DNA of 64,000 nucleotides from Caprimulgus europaeus (lineage: Eukaryota > Chordata > Aves > Caprimulgiformes > Caprimulgidae). A program made the position numbers and the translations under genes. The stretch's first letter is position 1; the number at the start of each line of letters is the position of its first letter. The stretch spans positions 76,923,474-76,987,473 of the forward strand of contig OU015528.1 of assembly GCA_907165065.1 (NCBI GenBank), read 5' to 3'. Positions 25,340-37,260 of this stretch are shown piece by piece. Below the pieces are notes generated by a model, which searched no databases, was not told where the DNA came from, and saw nothing but the letters and a program-made list of their open reading frames with translations.

Positions 25340-28300
25340 AAGGAAAAAAATACTGCAAACTCAAAATGTTTTGAGAGCAGCTACCCTATTCTCCTAGGAA
25401 CCAAATGTCAGTGGGCTGAATAGGTCGCCTAATGGGTATGAACACATGCCAGTGATCACAGACAATCACACTAAATTTCCCTTAGCAATATCCAACAGAC
25501 CAAACTGTGATCAGTGATAACTGAGCCCTTAGGGACTTACTTGTAGCCCATTCAAAAATGTATATGCCCTCAAGGGAAGATTTGCCTTGTTTTCCTGAGG
25601 AAATTAAATAGGCTCTTTATAGAATTAGCAAAAATCAGCAGGGGTTCAGATTTCCCACAGTCTTTCATGACTTGTGGTTTAATAGCAGACTTTAAGTTAA
25701 TGTATATCAGATACATGCATTTTGATTTTCCTTTCGCTTACACTGAAGAAAACACATAGATTTGAATGATTTTTATTCCTGATTTCTACAGTGTCCAAAT
25801 ATGACAGTGATCTTTCTGAAGAAGAACCTCAAACATTTTGTATTGATTGTCTATAACAAAGATATAGCTCATAGCACCAAGCATATACCAGTTTGCATTT
25901 TCAAAGCATTTACAGAAGCATTAGTACAGAATCAGAGATAATGATTCAAAAACTTTGAGTTTTTAGCTAAAAATGGTGCTTTGACTGTTTTCTGGCAGCA
26001 GAACACCCTTCTTTTCCATAAAAAAATAAAAAAAATTAAAAAGTACATAGAGAGGCAAGGTTTAAAATATTGTGTAAAAAAAAAAATAATAAAAAACTCT
26101 CATGAAACTGCAAATGGAGTTTGCTACTGCTAAACAGTTTAGGCAGAAATATCTCCCCTAACTCTGGATATCTGTTTCTAGACTCCAGATGTAACCTGGA
26201 AGAACTGAGCTTCCCAGTGTTTTGCTCCATACACTGTATTGTGGTAGATTGCAGAGACCAGGAAGATCTGAAGTCTTACCTCTTCTTGTTCCTTCTACCT
26301 ATCACCTCACATTAAAATATATGTATGTGGTTCTGGTAAAGCTCTCTCTAATGTAAAACCCTCTAGGAGGATTTGTTGTGCCTCTTGGACTTTGGACTCC
26401 CTTGGATTGATGCCTCCTGTTTTAAGTACCGTGGTTTTGCAGTTTGCAGCCCTGTTAGTGAGAACCAAAACCCTTCAGTTCAGTTGCCCCATGACTAGTG
26501 TCACTCTCTAGAAGATCAAGGCAAGATTTCTCAGCACACCAACCTTTGACAGCTCCTCGCTTGGGGGATGTGAGATCACCAATAACAATGGCCTGCACAG
26601 GAGGGAGTCCCAAACAATCATTCTGTCTTTTAAGGCATAAATATTTTATGCAAGTTGAAGGAAAAGACATCAGATGTGCTTTATTGCCTCAGTTTCCCCA
26701 AACACTATCTTGCAAAACCTGTGGTTGCCCAAGGAAAACATCCATTTCCACCCAGCTCTCTTGAATCTCTTCCCACGGAGCCCTTAGAGGTTTGGTAAAC
26801 TTTTGTAATGGACAGATAAGAAATCCTCTTCCTTTTTTCCAATTTTTCACTAACTGATTCACATCCCTGGGGAGACAGTTTATTTTTGGGACTTTCTGAA
26901 AATGGAAGCTTTCTTCTGAAACCAAGAAAACTTTTTCTTTAAGAGACCACTGATCTAATTCTCAAAGAAGACATCACCTGTGTCTTATACACACCCCACT
27001 CAGGAGGATGCTACCTCTCAAACATATGCAGAAAACGTCCCAGATTGTTACTAGTGATAATATTCCTGCCAGCTCTTTTCCTGCTTTCCACATCACTGGG
27101 ACAATAATTTGCCCTTTTCCTTTCAGTACCTCTCTTAGGAATACACACTGTGGAGCAAATCACGTTCACCTGTAATATAAAGGAGACGGGATGTAGCTAA
27201 TAAAGAACAAGGCAATTCAAACTTTTTTCCTGAGCCCTCAGGAGGAATACCCAGGTGTGCTGAGGAAGATATGCTTGGAAAAAAAGAAAAGAGCCATTCT
27301 GCAGTCAATCTAAAAGCACTAGGCCTCCTTTCATGAATTGATTTACCCACTGGGTGACATATTGGCAATTTTCTGTTACCTACCCAGTGATATGACTAAG
27401 TAGATGAAGCTTAAAGGCAGGTCAGATAAAAAGACTTTAATCTAACAAAGACAGCCTGAATTTCGCATGTCAAGGAAGATGATTTAACAGGGAATAGCAG
27501 CCTAAACGCGATACTGAATCACGGTGGAGAATCCATAATTAATGTTACACTACAGAAATGTTTACTCAAAAACAGAATGACAAAAAGGACTAGATTCACC
27601 TTTCCTATAAAAGACCCCAATTCAGCAAAATACATCACAGCAGTCTTTATGGTAAACATATGCTTCAATCTAGACCTGCATGAGAAAGAATGCCTTTGAA
27701 TTCATCTCTTTATAACTGGTGCAAAAAGGGTGAAAATCAGTCCTGACAGGTTTTATAAGACAGAGGCTGAGTGATGCCATAATTTGATGAATGCACTAGG
27801 CCAGTTAGAATTGGCAGAAATGTTGCTCAGAGAATTAATTAAAATTATTTTCTCGCAGGAAGGAAAAAGTTGTGTTTTGGGAAAAGCAGTAATATCATAT
27901 ACAAGTGACATGAGACTTGTTCAAGTGTTTTCAAACCCAAGAGGCGAAATGCCTAAAGGAGCAGTTGGTCCTTGAATAATGTATTTATCTTGCAGTTACA
28001 CTTCACCATTTTCATACTAGGGTTAGTTGAATTCCCCAAACAGTAGCCCAAAATGTAACCTCAAATTACTAAGCAACACCAGGGGACGAGGAAGGCCATA
28101 TTCTGCTCCCCAGAGTGTTTTATTTGTCCTCTCCATTCTGATGATTTCTCCCTTCTCTTTTAACACTAAAAGTGTGCAGTTGCTGTATGCTTGGTCCTTG
28201 TGTACTGGGGGAAACAGTCACTATCTGTAGCCCCTCAAATGTACAAGAACTGCTCAGCATTTTGCAGCAGGTACAGGATGAAGCTGCTTGTATAGACTAG

Positions 28301-28687
28301 TGGCTGAAGCTTAGCTGGAGAACTTTAGGATGGCTTGCTGCTGGATGTCCACAAAAACATTTTTTGCCTTTTTTACTAAGCCTTGAGTTTGCTCTAGTTG
28401 GGGACTTAGAAGTGTCTGGGACACATTTATTTACTTTCTGCTACTCATCCTTTTAAGCTACACATCTGTTGAGTCAGGGACCATCTCCCACTGCTTATTG
28501 TCAATACCCTCAGTACAAGTCGACCTTTGGATTTCTTCCTAATTAATAACCCTCTTGATGTGAATCAATCCAACCTGAAGAGAGAGCAGACTTTGAGGTC
28601 AAGTACTTTGACCCAAAAACCAGTGAGCACCCACGCTGCAGCCAGAGGCCCAGTGGAGGTTGCTCCTTGGCTGCTCATTGCCCTGAG

Positions 28688-28742
<55 letters not shown>
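28688..28742. repeat. (CA)n dinucleotide repeat joined to poly-A
   Basis: About fourteen CA units run directly into roughly 27 A. On the opposite strand it is poly-T then (TG)n. A dinucleotide array fused to an A-run is commonly a decayed retroposon tail, but the sequence 5' of it shows no recognised SINE or LINE. Open frames crossing it encode alternating Thr-His then poly-Lys, or poly-Phe then Cys-Val, and are artefacts. Confidence 0.93.
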
Positions 28743-28748
<6 letters not shown>

Positions 28749-29422
28749 TTCTGCAGAAAGCCCTTGATTAATTATCCTCATTACTCAATATTTTAACCCA
28801 CCTTGTCAGCCCTTCCCACTCTGCCTTGCAGGAGGAATACAATTTCCAAAGTGCCTGGAGCTAATGGCAATGGGGAAACCACACACAGACCAAAGTGCTG
28901 ACAAGAGCAAAAACCTGCTCCTCCATTCAGCACCTCCAACTTCCAGAAACTCACACAAGTTCTGGCCAACCTCCATTATGTGGGTTAAAAAATATATGTC
29001 AGATCCTTTGCACTTAGCTACTGATTAAAGTTTTCCTCTGCTCTTTTCACTGGTGGACTGGTAAGACCCATCTTTGCCACCTGGACAGAGAGGATTTATT
29101 CATAGTTTTTTTCCCTGTGCTATTGCACAACTGACTTCCAGCATGATCAAGCACATTTACATGCACTTTGCTATAAGACTGAGTCATATCTGAGATTTAA
29201 CTTACAAATCTTCAGGCTCTTAGCAAAGGCATCTTGGATAGAGATCATGTATATTGCCATTTGTAGGGGAGAGGTGAAGGGGAAATCCTTCTCTATTTTA
29301 TGTCTAGATACCTGAATTCCAAATGTGACTGTAGCACTAAGACTTAGGGGCATGTGGTTTTGAGGGCAACAGCCCCACTTGACTGCTCTGGGCTAATGTG
29401 TAAGTGCTTGAGCCGATATCTT

Positions 29423-29470
29423 GGCTGTTTTTGGTAAATCTCTCATGGCTGTTTTCGGTAAATCTCTCAT
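29423..29470. repeat. 24-bp tandem duplication
   Basis: The unit ggctgtttttggtaaatctc plus tcat occurs twice in succession (29423-29446, 29447-29470) with one T/C difference. It is a local duplication with no transposon signature. Confidence 0.9.
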
Positions 29471-29793
29471 AATTATGATGAACAGTTCCCAGTGCTTCTC
29501 ACCTTCATCTTACCTTCCTCAAAAGTTTCCTACAATCAAAATCAGCTTGAGTTTGCTCTCCAACACGCTGCAGTGTTTGGATAATGGCTTCATAAGGAGC
29601 TGAACCATCCTCACAGTAGGGCTGGGACACTCCAAAAAAGACATGGTGCAGACAATAGGATGTAATAACTGTTATATTTCCTCCAAGGTAAGTCACTGAG
29701 ACACTTCCTCCCACAGTTTTGTGGGGCAAATTAATTTTTACTCATTGTCTTTCTTTACAGTAAATCACAAACTTACTCTTTTTTGTGTACATG

Positions 29794-29824
29794 TATATAT
29801 ATATATATATAGATAGATAGATAG
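29794..29824. repeat. (TA)n then (GATA)n microsatellite
   Basis: About nine TA units followed by three GATA units. It is a compound microsatellite; the TA part can extrude as a cruciform. Confidence 0.9.
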
Positions 29825-30451
29825 GCTTCTTATACCATAGAGCAAGTGTTAAAAAATGTGGAGTTGTAGCTGAAGAGTGTCTTTCTGCATTGTCCTTCAC
29901 TACAGATGAGGATCTTAGCCACTGATTTTGTGGACAAGCACTCTACCATAAAGGAAAACACACAAAAAGGAAAAAAAAATATGGAGTCCAAGGTTCTTGG
30001 CCTACAGCTTTGTTTTGTTTTAATTGCCACCAAGTTTGCTAAACCAGGAGGAAATGGAGGGGTCTGAAGCTATTCTAATGACATTAAACTTAAACTCCAT
30101 CTGACTGAAAAAGAATTTGATACAGCTGGATGATTGCTGACTGTTCTTTCTAAGCTTGCCAGCCAATAAAACAGTCAAATTCTTATGCTGCAACAAGCAG
30201 GAGAAAACTTATCTCTTCCCTATATTCTGGGATGGGATAGATTCACATTTTCCTGTGTAAATGTACCTTAATATATAGAAGACTGAATCTTCTATAATTA
30301 ACTTTTTGTAGGAAACATGATTTTCTGTGGCATTTCAGTTTTTGTTAACTGCTTCCCATCAAAAAAAAAAAAACCCTCACAAAAACCTCGAGGCCTAAAA
30401 TATTTTAGCTTTACTCAAAATTATACAAATAAATAAATTATTTAATAAGAG

Positions 30452-30509
30452 TATAATAAAATATAATGTAAAATAAAATGTAAAATAAAATGTAAAATAA
30501 AATAAAATA
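30452..30509. repeat. A/T-rich tandem repeat, TGTAAAATAAAA-type unit
   Basis: A 12-bp pattern close to TGTAAAATAAAA is repeated about three times, flanked by related AATAAAAT sequence. The several AATAAA strings here are a by-product of the repeat and are not evidence of a gene end. Confidence 0.75.
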
Positions 30510-31369
30510 CTGTGAGTGTATAAGCAGAAAATGGGAGGGAGAGCAAGAGATTTGACTTTGCAGCAAAGCTGCTTGCCTGAAGATGTAAAAACATTTTTCC
30601 ATTGAGCTCAGCACTCAAAGCCAGGCAGTCAGAACATTCTTCACAAGAGAGAACCTCCTGTGAACTCCTCACCTTTGTAAGGTAAGTCAGTGTTCACAAG
30701 GAAATACCCCACCACACCATTCTCTTTGATGTTTTCACTCTGCAGAAGGGAAGGGTGGTCTTTTTAAAGAATTCACAATAGAGAGAGAAGGGGAAGAGGA
30801 AGCCCTTTGAAGAGAGAAGAGAGCCTCCTCTCATTTTGCTGTTGACTACAAGCCACCCCTTTTCCTTTGTGCCTTGCACAAAAGCAGGTTTGCAAGCCCA
30901 CTTCCCCCTCAACCAGACAGACATTTTCTGCGATTACCATACTGAGAGGAGGTGGCTTTCCAACACACAGAACACAGAGGTGGGAAGGAACTGTATGGCT
31001 TCACACATCAACCATAAATCAAACCTCTTGAAAAACTGTGTAAAGTTTGAAGGTGCATGGGACCCAGTGGGTCTTCCTGCATCTTCAGGTTGAGCAGCAA
31101 GACCATACATGCTGATCTATATACAAAGGTCTCAGGAAATTCTACATCTTCCTATGTTCTTTCTTGGATCAGAATGGAGTTAACACTTCAGAGCCTGGAC
31201 AATATCAGAAAGACCAAAGCTCAGATGGAGCTAAAACCATCTAAAGGCATAAAAGGTAACAAGAAGTGATTCCACAAGCATGCAATTAGAAATACAGAGG
31301 AAATGTGCACTTATTGATTAATATTGGAGGTAACCCAGTGGTATAGAAAGGGTATAGATGGTATGGAAA

Positions 31370-32613
31370 GGGCTGAATTACTTCCTGACTTTTTGACCTC
31401 ACTCTTGACAGGCTATGCCTTGTTCCAGACCTCCGACTCCCACCAGCCTAATTTAGGAAGGAGAAGGATAGTGAAACAGCAAGAAATGAGGGAAAACTCA
31501 GATAAGCTAGATGCATTCAATCACTGGGGTCAGATGGGATTCACTTGAAGGTGCTGCAAACTCTGGCCAATGGCAAGGTTGCTGTCTATCATGGCAATTA
31601 TGCACAGCATATCTTTGATGGTGGAAAAAATGTTAATATTATGCTTGTCTTTAAGGATAGGAAGACCAGGGAACTATAGGTTTGTCAGTCTCACCTCAGG
31701 CCCTGGAAGTTCTGTGAGTACATCCTCTTCATGTCCACTTCTAACCTACTGAAAGACAAGAAGCAATCAGGAACAGTCTATACAGATTTGTCTAGGATAA
31801 ATTATGGTTAACCAACCTGATTGTTTCCTGTAATTGAAAGACTGGATGTAAGGAAGAGCGGTAGTTATTACATATCTTTACTACAATAAGGATTTTGTCA
31901 TCCATAGTATTATCATTAGGAAGCTGAAGAAGGAATAAACTGCTAGACAAGTTGAAAGCTGGTAACAAGCATATTATAACTAGTTGATATCCTGAGCAGT
32001 AGAGCTTCAAGCCAGGCAGGTTTTCAGAAACATAAAGACTGGGGCAGCAGAGACCTCATGAAGTACAGAAAAGACAATATAGATTTCTGGACCTGGGGTG
32101 GAATTACCCCTAGGACCAGTAAAGGTAGGGAACAAGCTGAATAACAGCCCAGCTTCAAAGTGGATACCAAACTGAATGTGAGACAATGAATGCACCTAAC
32201 TTCTTGCTGGGTTACATTATAAGGAGTGTGACCAGCAGTTTATGGAAATTGCTATCCTCTTCTATGCAGCAGTGCAGAGGCTGCACTTGAAATACTAAAA
32301 TTATGTGGTAGAGAGTTACAAAGAGCCAATCTCTTCTTGTTAGTGGCAGGTGTTAAAGCAGGGAGCCATGGCCACAGGTTGTGACTTGGAAGGTCCAGGC
32401 TGGTCATTGGGAAGAGCTTCTTCTCTAGGAAGGCAGTCCCACACTAAACAAGGTCACCCTTAGAGGCTGTGAAATTTCAGTCCTTGGGGGTTTTCAAGAC
32501 TCATCTACATAAGTCCATGGTTGGCCTGCTTTGATGTTGGAAATGGGCCTTCTTCAGGCTGGAGATTGGACTGCAGATCTCCAGACATCCCCTCCAACAC
32601 TTCTATGATCCCT
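31370..32613 (+). mobile_element. Old CR1 LINE copy with degraded reverse transcriptase and 3' UTR
   Basis: The copy keeps the order of CR1 ORF2 and 3' UTR. A GVRWDS-like and 'cactggggtcagatgggatt' block (about 31522-31545) matches the N-terminal side of the RT domain. An 'aggaagaccagggaactata' plus 'ggtttgtcagtctcacctca' block (about 31659-31700) matches the R..NYRPVSLTS region. A 'tgggttacattataaggagt' plus 'gtgaccagcag' block lies near 32207-32237. A late block of 'gaagagcttcttctctagga' plus 'aggcagtcccacactaaaca' leads to the 3' UTR ending in cttctatgatccct at 32600-32613. Frame is broken many times. Segments between 31800 and 32100 are hard to align, so deletions or unrelated inserts are likely. 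The 5' limit is approximate. Confidence 0.82.
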
Positions 32614-35600
32614 AAATTGAGGCCATAAAACCCCATTAGCAATGAGGAATTCACATCACTCTGTGTTGCTAGGCAAAAAAACTAGGAAAACTAGAGACCA
32701 ACTTGTTTAAGCCTTTTGCAAATTCTCTCTTAGATAATTTTGGGTTTTACCAGAGTTAAGATAATTTCTTGTATTTGCTAATCAGTCCAACCATTGACAT
32801 TTGAAAGCACATCCAACTGACTAGACGTGGTTTTTGTGGCTGGAGACTTGGCCAAGAGAGTAGGAAATGAGCCTGCCAACAGCCTCATGCGTGGACGACT
32901 TCTTTGCATGGCAAGTCTCATGTTCACGGCAACAGCTGAGATGCTCTGGGTGTCTAGACAGCACCTCCACTGTGTTTGTAGCATCCAAAGTAGCTTGTCT
33001 CAGCAGGAGGAACAGAAAGGGGGTGGGGGAAAAGAAAGAGTCTATGCAGATGAAAGTGCTTCCAAGTCAACACTGATTAATTTTGAAAACAACCAGGTAC
33101 TCGTGGGCGATTTGCAGCAGAAAGTCTGCTGAATGGTGTGTACCTCTGCACGCAAGGCGAATAAGAAACATCCAAACATCCAAATGCATTGCCTGGCCCA
33201 TCTTTGCCATGCCTAAAGTCCACCCCCAGTTCCCATGAGTTGCATTTCATACCTATGGCCAGAAGAATGAGCAGCTAAACATCCAGAAGCCAGATAATAA
33301 CCAGTCTGGAGAAAAAGACTAGTCAACAGGAGACATCCTTAGCTCCCACCCACCATCCAGAGCAGACTGGGTTTATAGACCTCCAGAAATAATGGAAGGG
33401 GAAGCTTTGACAAAGCATGAAGGCTCAAGTGGAGGACAAAGAAGTGCTTTATTCCTGGTTGCAGCTATGTTGATTAATGGACAACAGTCAAATAAGGAGT
33501 TGTCTGTTTTATAATTGCCTTCTAAAAGTATACCTAGAGCAATGGATGAGTTAGTTTTCATTTTTCTTTAATTTTTTTCTCTATTTTTCCCTTTGTCTTT
33601 TTTTTTTTTTTTACTGCAACACATATGAACCTACATCAATCTTTGTACTAGAGCAAATATGCAGATGGAAGACATCTCAGCTGTAATACTCCTCACTATA
33701 AAATTAAAACTGGAGGCAGATGCCGAACCTGGTTCTCTCTTCTTCCCCAAACATCTACAGCATCTTCATTTGCATCAGAAAATAAGGGAGCAACAACATT
33801 TAGACTTATAAAATTTCTCCCTTTCTTCTTTCTATCTTTTTTTTCCATCATGAGCTGGGATTTTTTATTTTTCATTGACAATTGAAAAAAAACTGGATAA
33901 ACAAACAGCTTTTGGTTCCAAACATTTAACTTTCAAAAATGTATTTATGCCTCCTTTCATCAACACAAAAAAAAAAAAAGTGAAGAAAAGGAATCCTCTT
34001 CTACTTCACACATAAGGTCATTGAAAAGGTTGTCTTCAGATAATATAATACCAAATTATGAGATATTTTTGGCTAAAGGACAAGGTACGATATTGCTAGA
34101 CAAAGAAAAGACTTACTTATAATTCAGTTAATGGCTGGCAAAGTTATACCCTTCTGCTCCTAATTAATTTTCTGTATTTCCAGCCAAACAAATGCAGAAT
34201 ACTATATAATCACCCAGGACAGCAGTCTGCAAAGTGTTAAAACATCATTAAGTTACACACTAGTCTCATACTGGCTGCTGCATTTGTCATCAGTGACAGA
34301 GGCTCAGTTTGGACTTGGGTAGAAGAAGGGGAAGGATTGTCAGAGATGGAAACTACAAGACCAAACACTGTTCTTTTAGGATGTGTGTTTGTTTGTTGGA
34401 GTACAGCTGGGACCTAGACAACTCCAGAGGGACCAGAACATGTCAGCAAGTCAGTGATGTGATTTACATGAGCATGCAGCCACCTGCATGTGCTTTCACA
34501 CAAAACACACACACACACACATCTGGGAAGCCTTTCTCCAGCGGGAGAAGGGACATGACTGTGCTGGAAGGAAACCACCTGCATCAGGTAATGGTTTGGT
34601 GCTACTTACTTGGCCTCCCCAGAGCAACAGGGAGAATAAAGCAACAGATTTAAGGTCTTTGGGCCACATTGTGTTTCCTAGTCTTTTCCTAGCTCAGGCA
34701 GCATTTGAGCAGTAAATGGACGATTAATGCACCAATAAAAGTATTTTTTCTCATAGTTTAGTTCAGATTCTGAGATTACTTATGACTCTTTTACTCAGGA
34801 GTCACTCCAATGCAGAAAATTACTGGAGATCTAATCCATTAGACATTTTGCATCAATTCTGTTGGAGAGGCTGGTATTCCAGGGCAGCATACAGGCTGCA
34901 TGCACCACCAAAAAAAACAAGGGCAGGTATGGCTGATGATAGCTGACCTGCCTTAAGTCAACTCTAAAACATTTCCTATGAGCTTTCTGGTGAAATTAGA
35001 ACTAAAAAATTATCTCACTCTAAAGTAAAAAAAAAAAAACAACCAACATTTCAGGTCCTTTTCCAGGGTGGTTTTTTGAGGGTTTTTTTGAAATAAAATC
35101 TCAGTGACAGAAATTTCAAAACATGTTTTGGAGACAATTTTTGTTTTCAATTACCTTTTTTAAAGTTTGGATTTGTGGGGGGATAATTTTTTGTTGGTTC
35201 ATTTGTTTGGTTTTTTGGTTTCTGTTGACATGTATCTCTGCCTTCTACAGGAAAATGGTTGCTTTTGGTATACAAAAGCTTTTGCTTTCATCAGTAAAGA
35301 TGTGGGTTGCAGAATTTAGTCAGAGAGACCTTCTGACTAAATGTGAATTTAGTAATATATAGGGCAAATTCTCCCCTCTCATCACCAATAAGTAATTTTG
35401 CATTTCCCATAAAGGGATTAACACTTCTTTAACTGAACACTTAGTGGACTTGAACACCAATGGGCATGGTTTGTTATGAGCACTAGGACTTTGGAAAGGG
35501 GCATCATTCTCTATAGAGAAGATTTCCATGTTTTAATGTTAAATTTCTTCTTCACCTAAAATAAACCTCTCATTTTTATTTCCTCCTGACAAAGCAATTG

Positions 35601-36929
35601 TTCCTGACTTCTTGGACAGCTAGACAGGCAGACATGGAAACTCAGGGAAAAAGTGAGTAATGGTGTTCTGGACTCTTTCTATCTCCTTTCTTATCCAGCG
35701 GGAAACATCACAATTTTTGACCAAAATGTTTTAACATTTTCAGGTTCCTGATTCCCTGCCGGCAATGATTTTGATGTCCTGGTGTGCTTCAGAAGACTTG
35801 GTTCCCACCAGGCTACAGCATCTTCCAAGTCTAGTTTCCAGCAGAAATACAGTCATTAGAGATTAATAGTAGTCTGCTTGGAGTTCCTCATACCTGAATC
35901 AAAACTGATCCATCTCAGTAAAATGTTTGAATTACTATGAATCAGCTTTTTCAACTGTGAAAATAAACAAACATTCCACTATGGAATTTTCAGCCAGCTT
36001 TAGTGAAAACCAACCTTAAAATAGATTGTTGTGTCTTTCTACCTGCAAAATTTGGCAGATTTTAATGGAATATGTGACAGATATTAGTTTATATTTCCAA
36101 AAGTAGTTGGTAATCTTGGTCTAGATAAAGATTTGGACTAGATGAAAACATTACAAAAACTGGCTGAAAATAGGAAAAGGACTAGGAAATTAAAAACAGA
36201 ACAAGATTTCTGAAAACCAGGAGTTATTTGTTAAGAGAGACATTTCTTCTGTGTGCAACCTTAACTCTATTCTCTCCAAGTGACAAACCAGTAGATCAAT
36301 AACACAAATTTCATGCTGATCTTTTACAGGAGCTCCTGATCACCTGAAGAATGGTACTCATGAATACAAAGCCTGTGATCCTTAGAGCCATGGAAACTTT
36401 TGTGTACTTATTTCTGGATGTTCAACTGCAGATACCCTGAAGGGACTTGATTTCCTGAGAAGGTGTTCAGAAGGTGCTCTAAAGAAAATTAGGTACCCTT
36501 GAGATGTTGGCTTTACCCTTTCTACCCTGAACTGTAGCTTTCAAGATACATGGAAAGGCTTAAACTAGCTCATGTAAGATGATGGATAACTAGACATGAC
36601 TGAAAGGTTGGAAAGGATCTCTAAAGCTGCATGAAACTTGCTAAACCTCTTTCTTTCCAACTGCAAACTCTTGACTGGCTGAATCACATCTGAAGAGTGT
36701 TAACCCTTAAGACCAGCTTTAGCAGCAATTTACATCCCTGCTGAGTAGATTTGTGAGTTTGAACAGTCAAGGCATGAGATCTCACAACTGCTTGGCCGAG
36801 TTTTCTTTGCTTTCTGAAGGGTGGAGCAGGTCAGCCTGACAAGGGGTGCATTATTTCATGCTGTAAAACATCTGCCTGGCTGTGACTACCAACATCTCTG
36901 CATTTATTAAATAAAATCCTTCAACAATT
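32614..36929. other. Non-coding unique sequence
   Basis: No gene is seen. A-runs and T-runs occur near 33600, 33966 and 35027, and a (CA)n repeat at 34505-34521. The plus-strand frames at 32827-33132 and 34309-34653 have no recognisable domains, and the second crosses the CA repeat. Confidence 0.55.
34505..34521. repeat. (AC)n dinucleotide repeat
   Basis: About eight AC units. It encodes the Thr-His runs in two overlapping frames, which are therefore unlikely to be genes. Confidence 0.85.
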
Positions 36930-37260
36930 TAGTTTATTTCGGTCCTGGACACTCACCATTCCTGCAAAGGAATGTCAGAAATGCTGCTCGAAGCAAACTG
37001 GCGCTTGTAACAATACAGGTATTCACTGGGGTATCACACAGCAGCAGAACCCTGGCACAGGGATGATCGTTTCTGCTCTGCAACTCATGGAGTGCAAACC
37101 TATCCAGGCCATACCATTTTGAAAACTCTGTCTCATTCCACATCTCTTACTGAGATTTATGACGATTAGCTGCCGAATCCATAATTAGCAAGTGGTAACA
37201 GATCAGCAGATATATCCAGTTCTCGTGACACCTCTGACAGATTGACGTCTACTCCCCAAA
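36930..37260. promoter_or_regulatory. Candidate conserved non-coding element
   Basis: This block is free of simple repeats and keeps an unusual number of CpGs for the window: tttcggtcc (near 36938), gctcgaagc (36988), ggcgcttg (37000), gatcgtttc (37065), gacgattagc (37161), gccgaatcc (37173), tctcgtgac (37221) and gacgtctac (37246). It includes ccataattagc and other homeodomain-like cores. No frame has a coding signature. Composition is compatible with a constrained enhancer, but no alignment is available here. Confidence 0.32.

Larger units (their letters stand above)
24808..31369. other. Non-coding unique sequence with many simple repeats
   Basis: No gene is seen. Simple tracts lie at 25299-25339, 28688-28742, 29794-29824 and 30452-30509, with a 24-bp tandem duplication at 29423-29470. 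Near 27440-27560 there is a short CpG-retaining stretch (tttcgcatg, aaacgcgatac, atcacggtgg, then ccataattaatg) that might be conserved; it is too short to claim. Confidence 0.5.

Noticed and set aside
28527..28796. Plus- and minus-strand frames with Thr-His and poly-Lys or poly-Phe and Cys-Val runs
   Set aside because: They come from the CA plus poly-A simple repeat.
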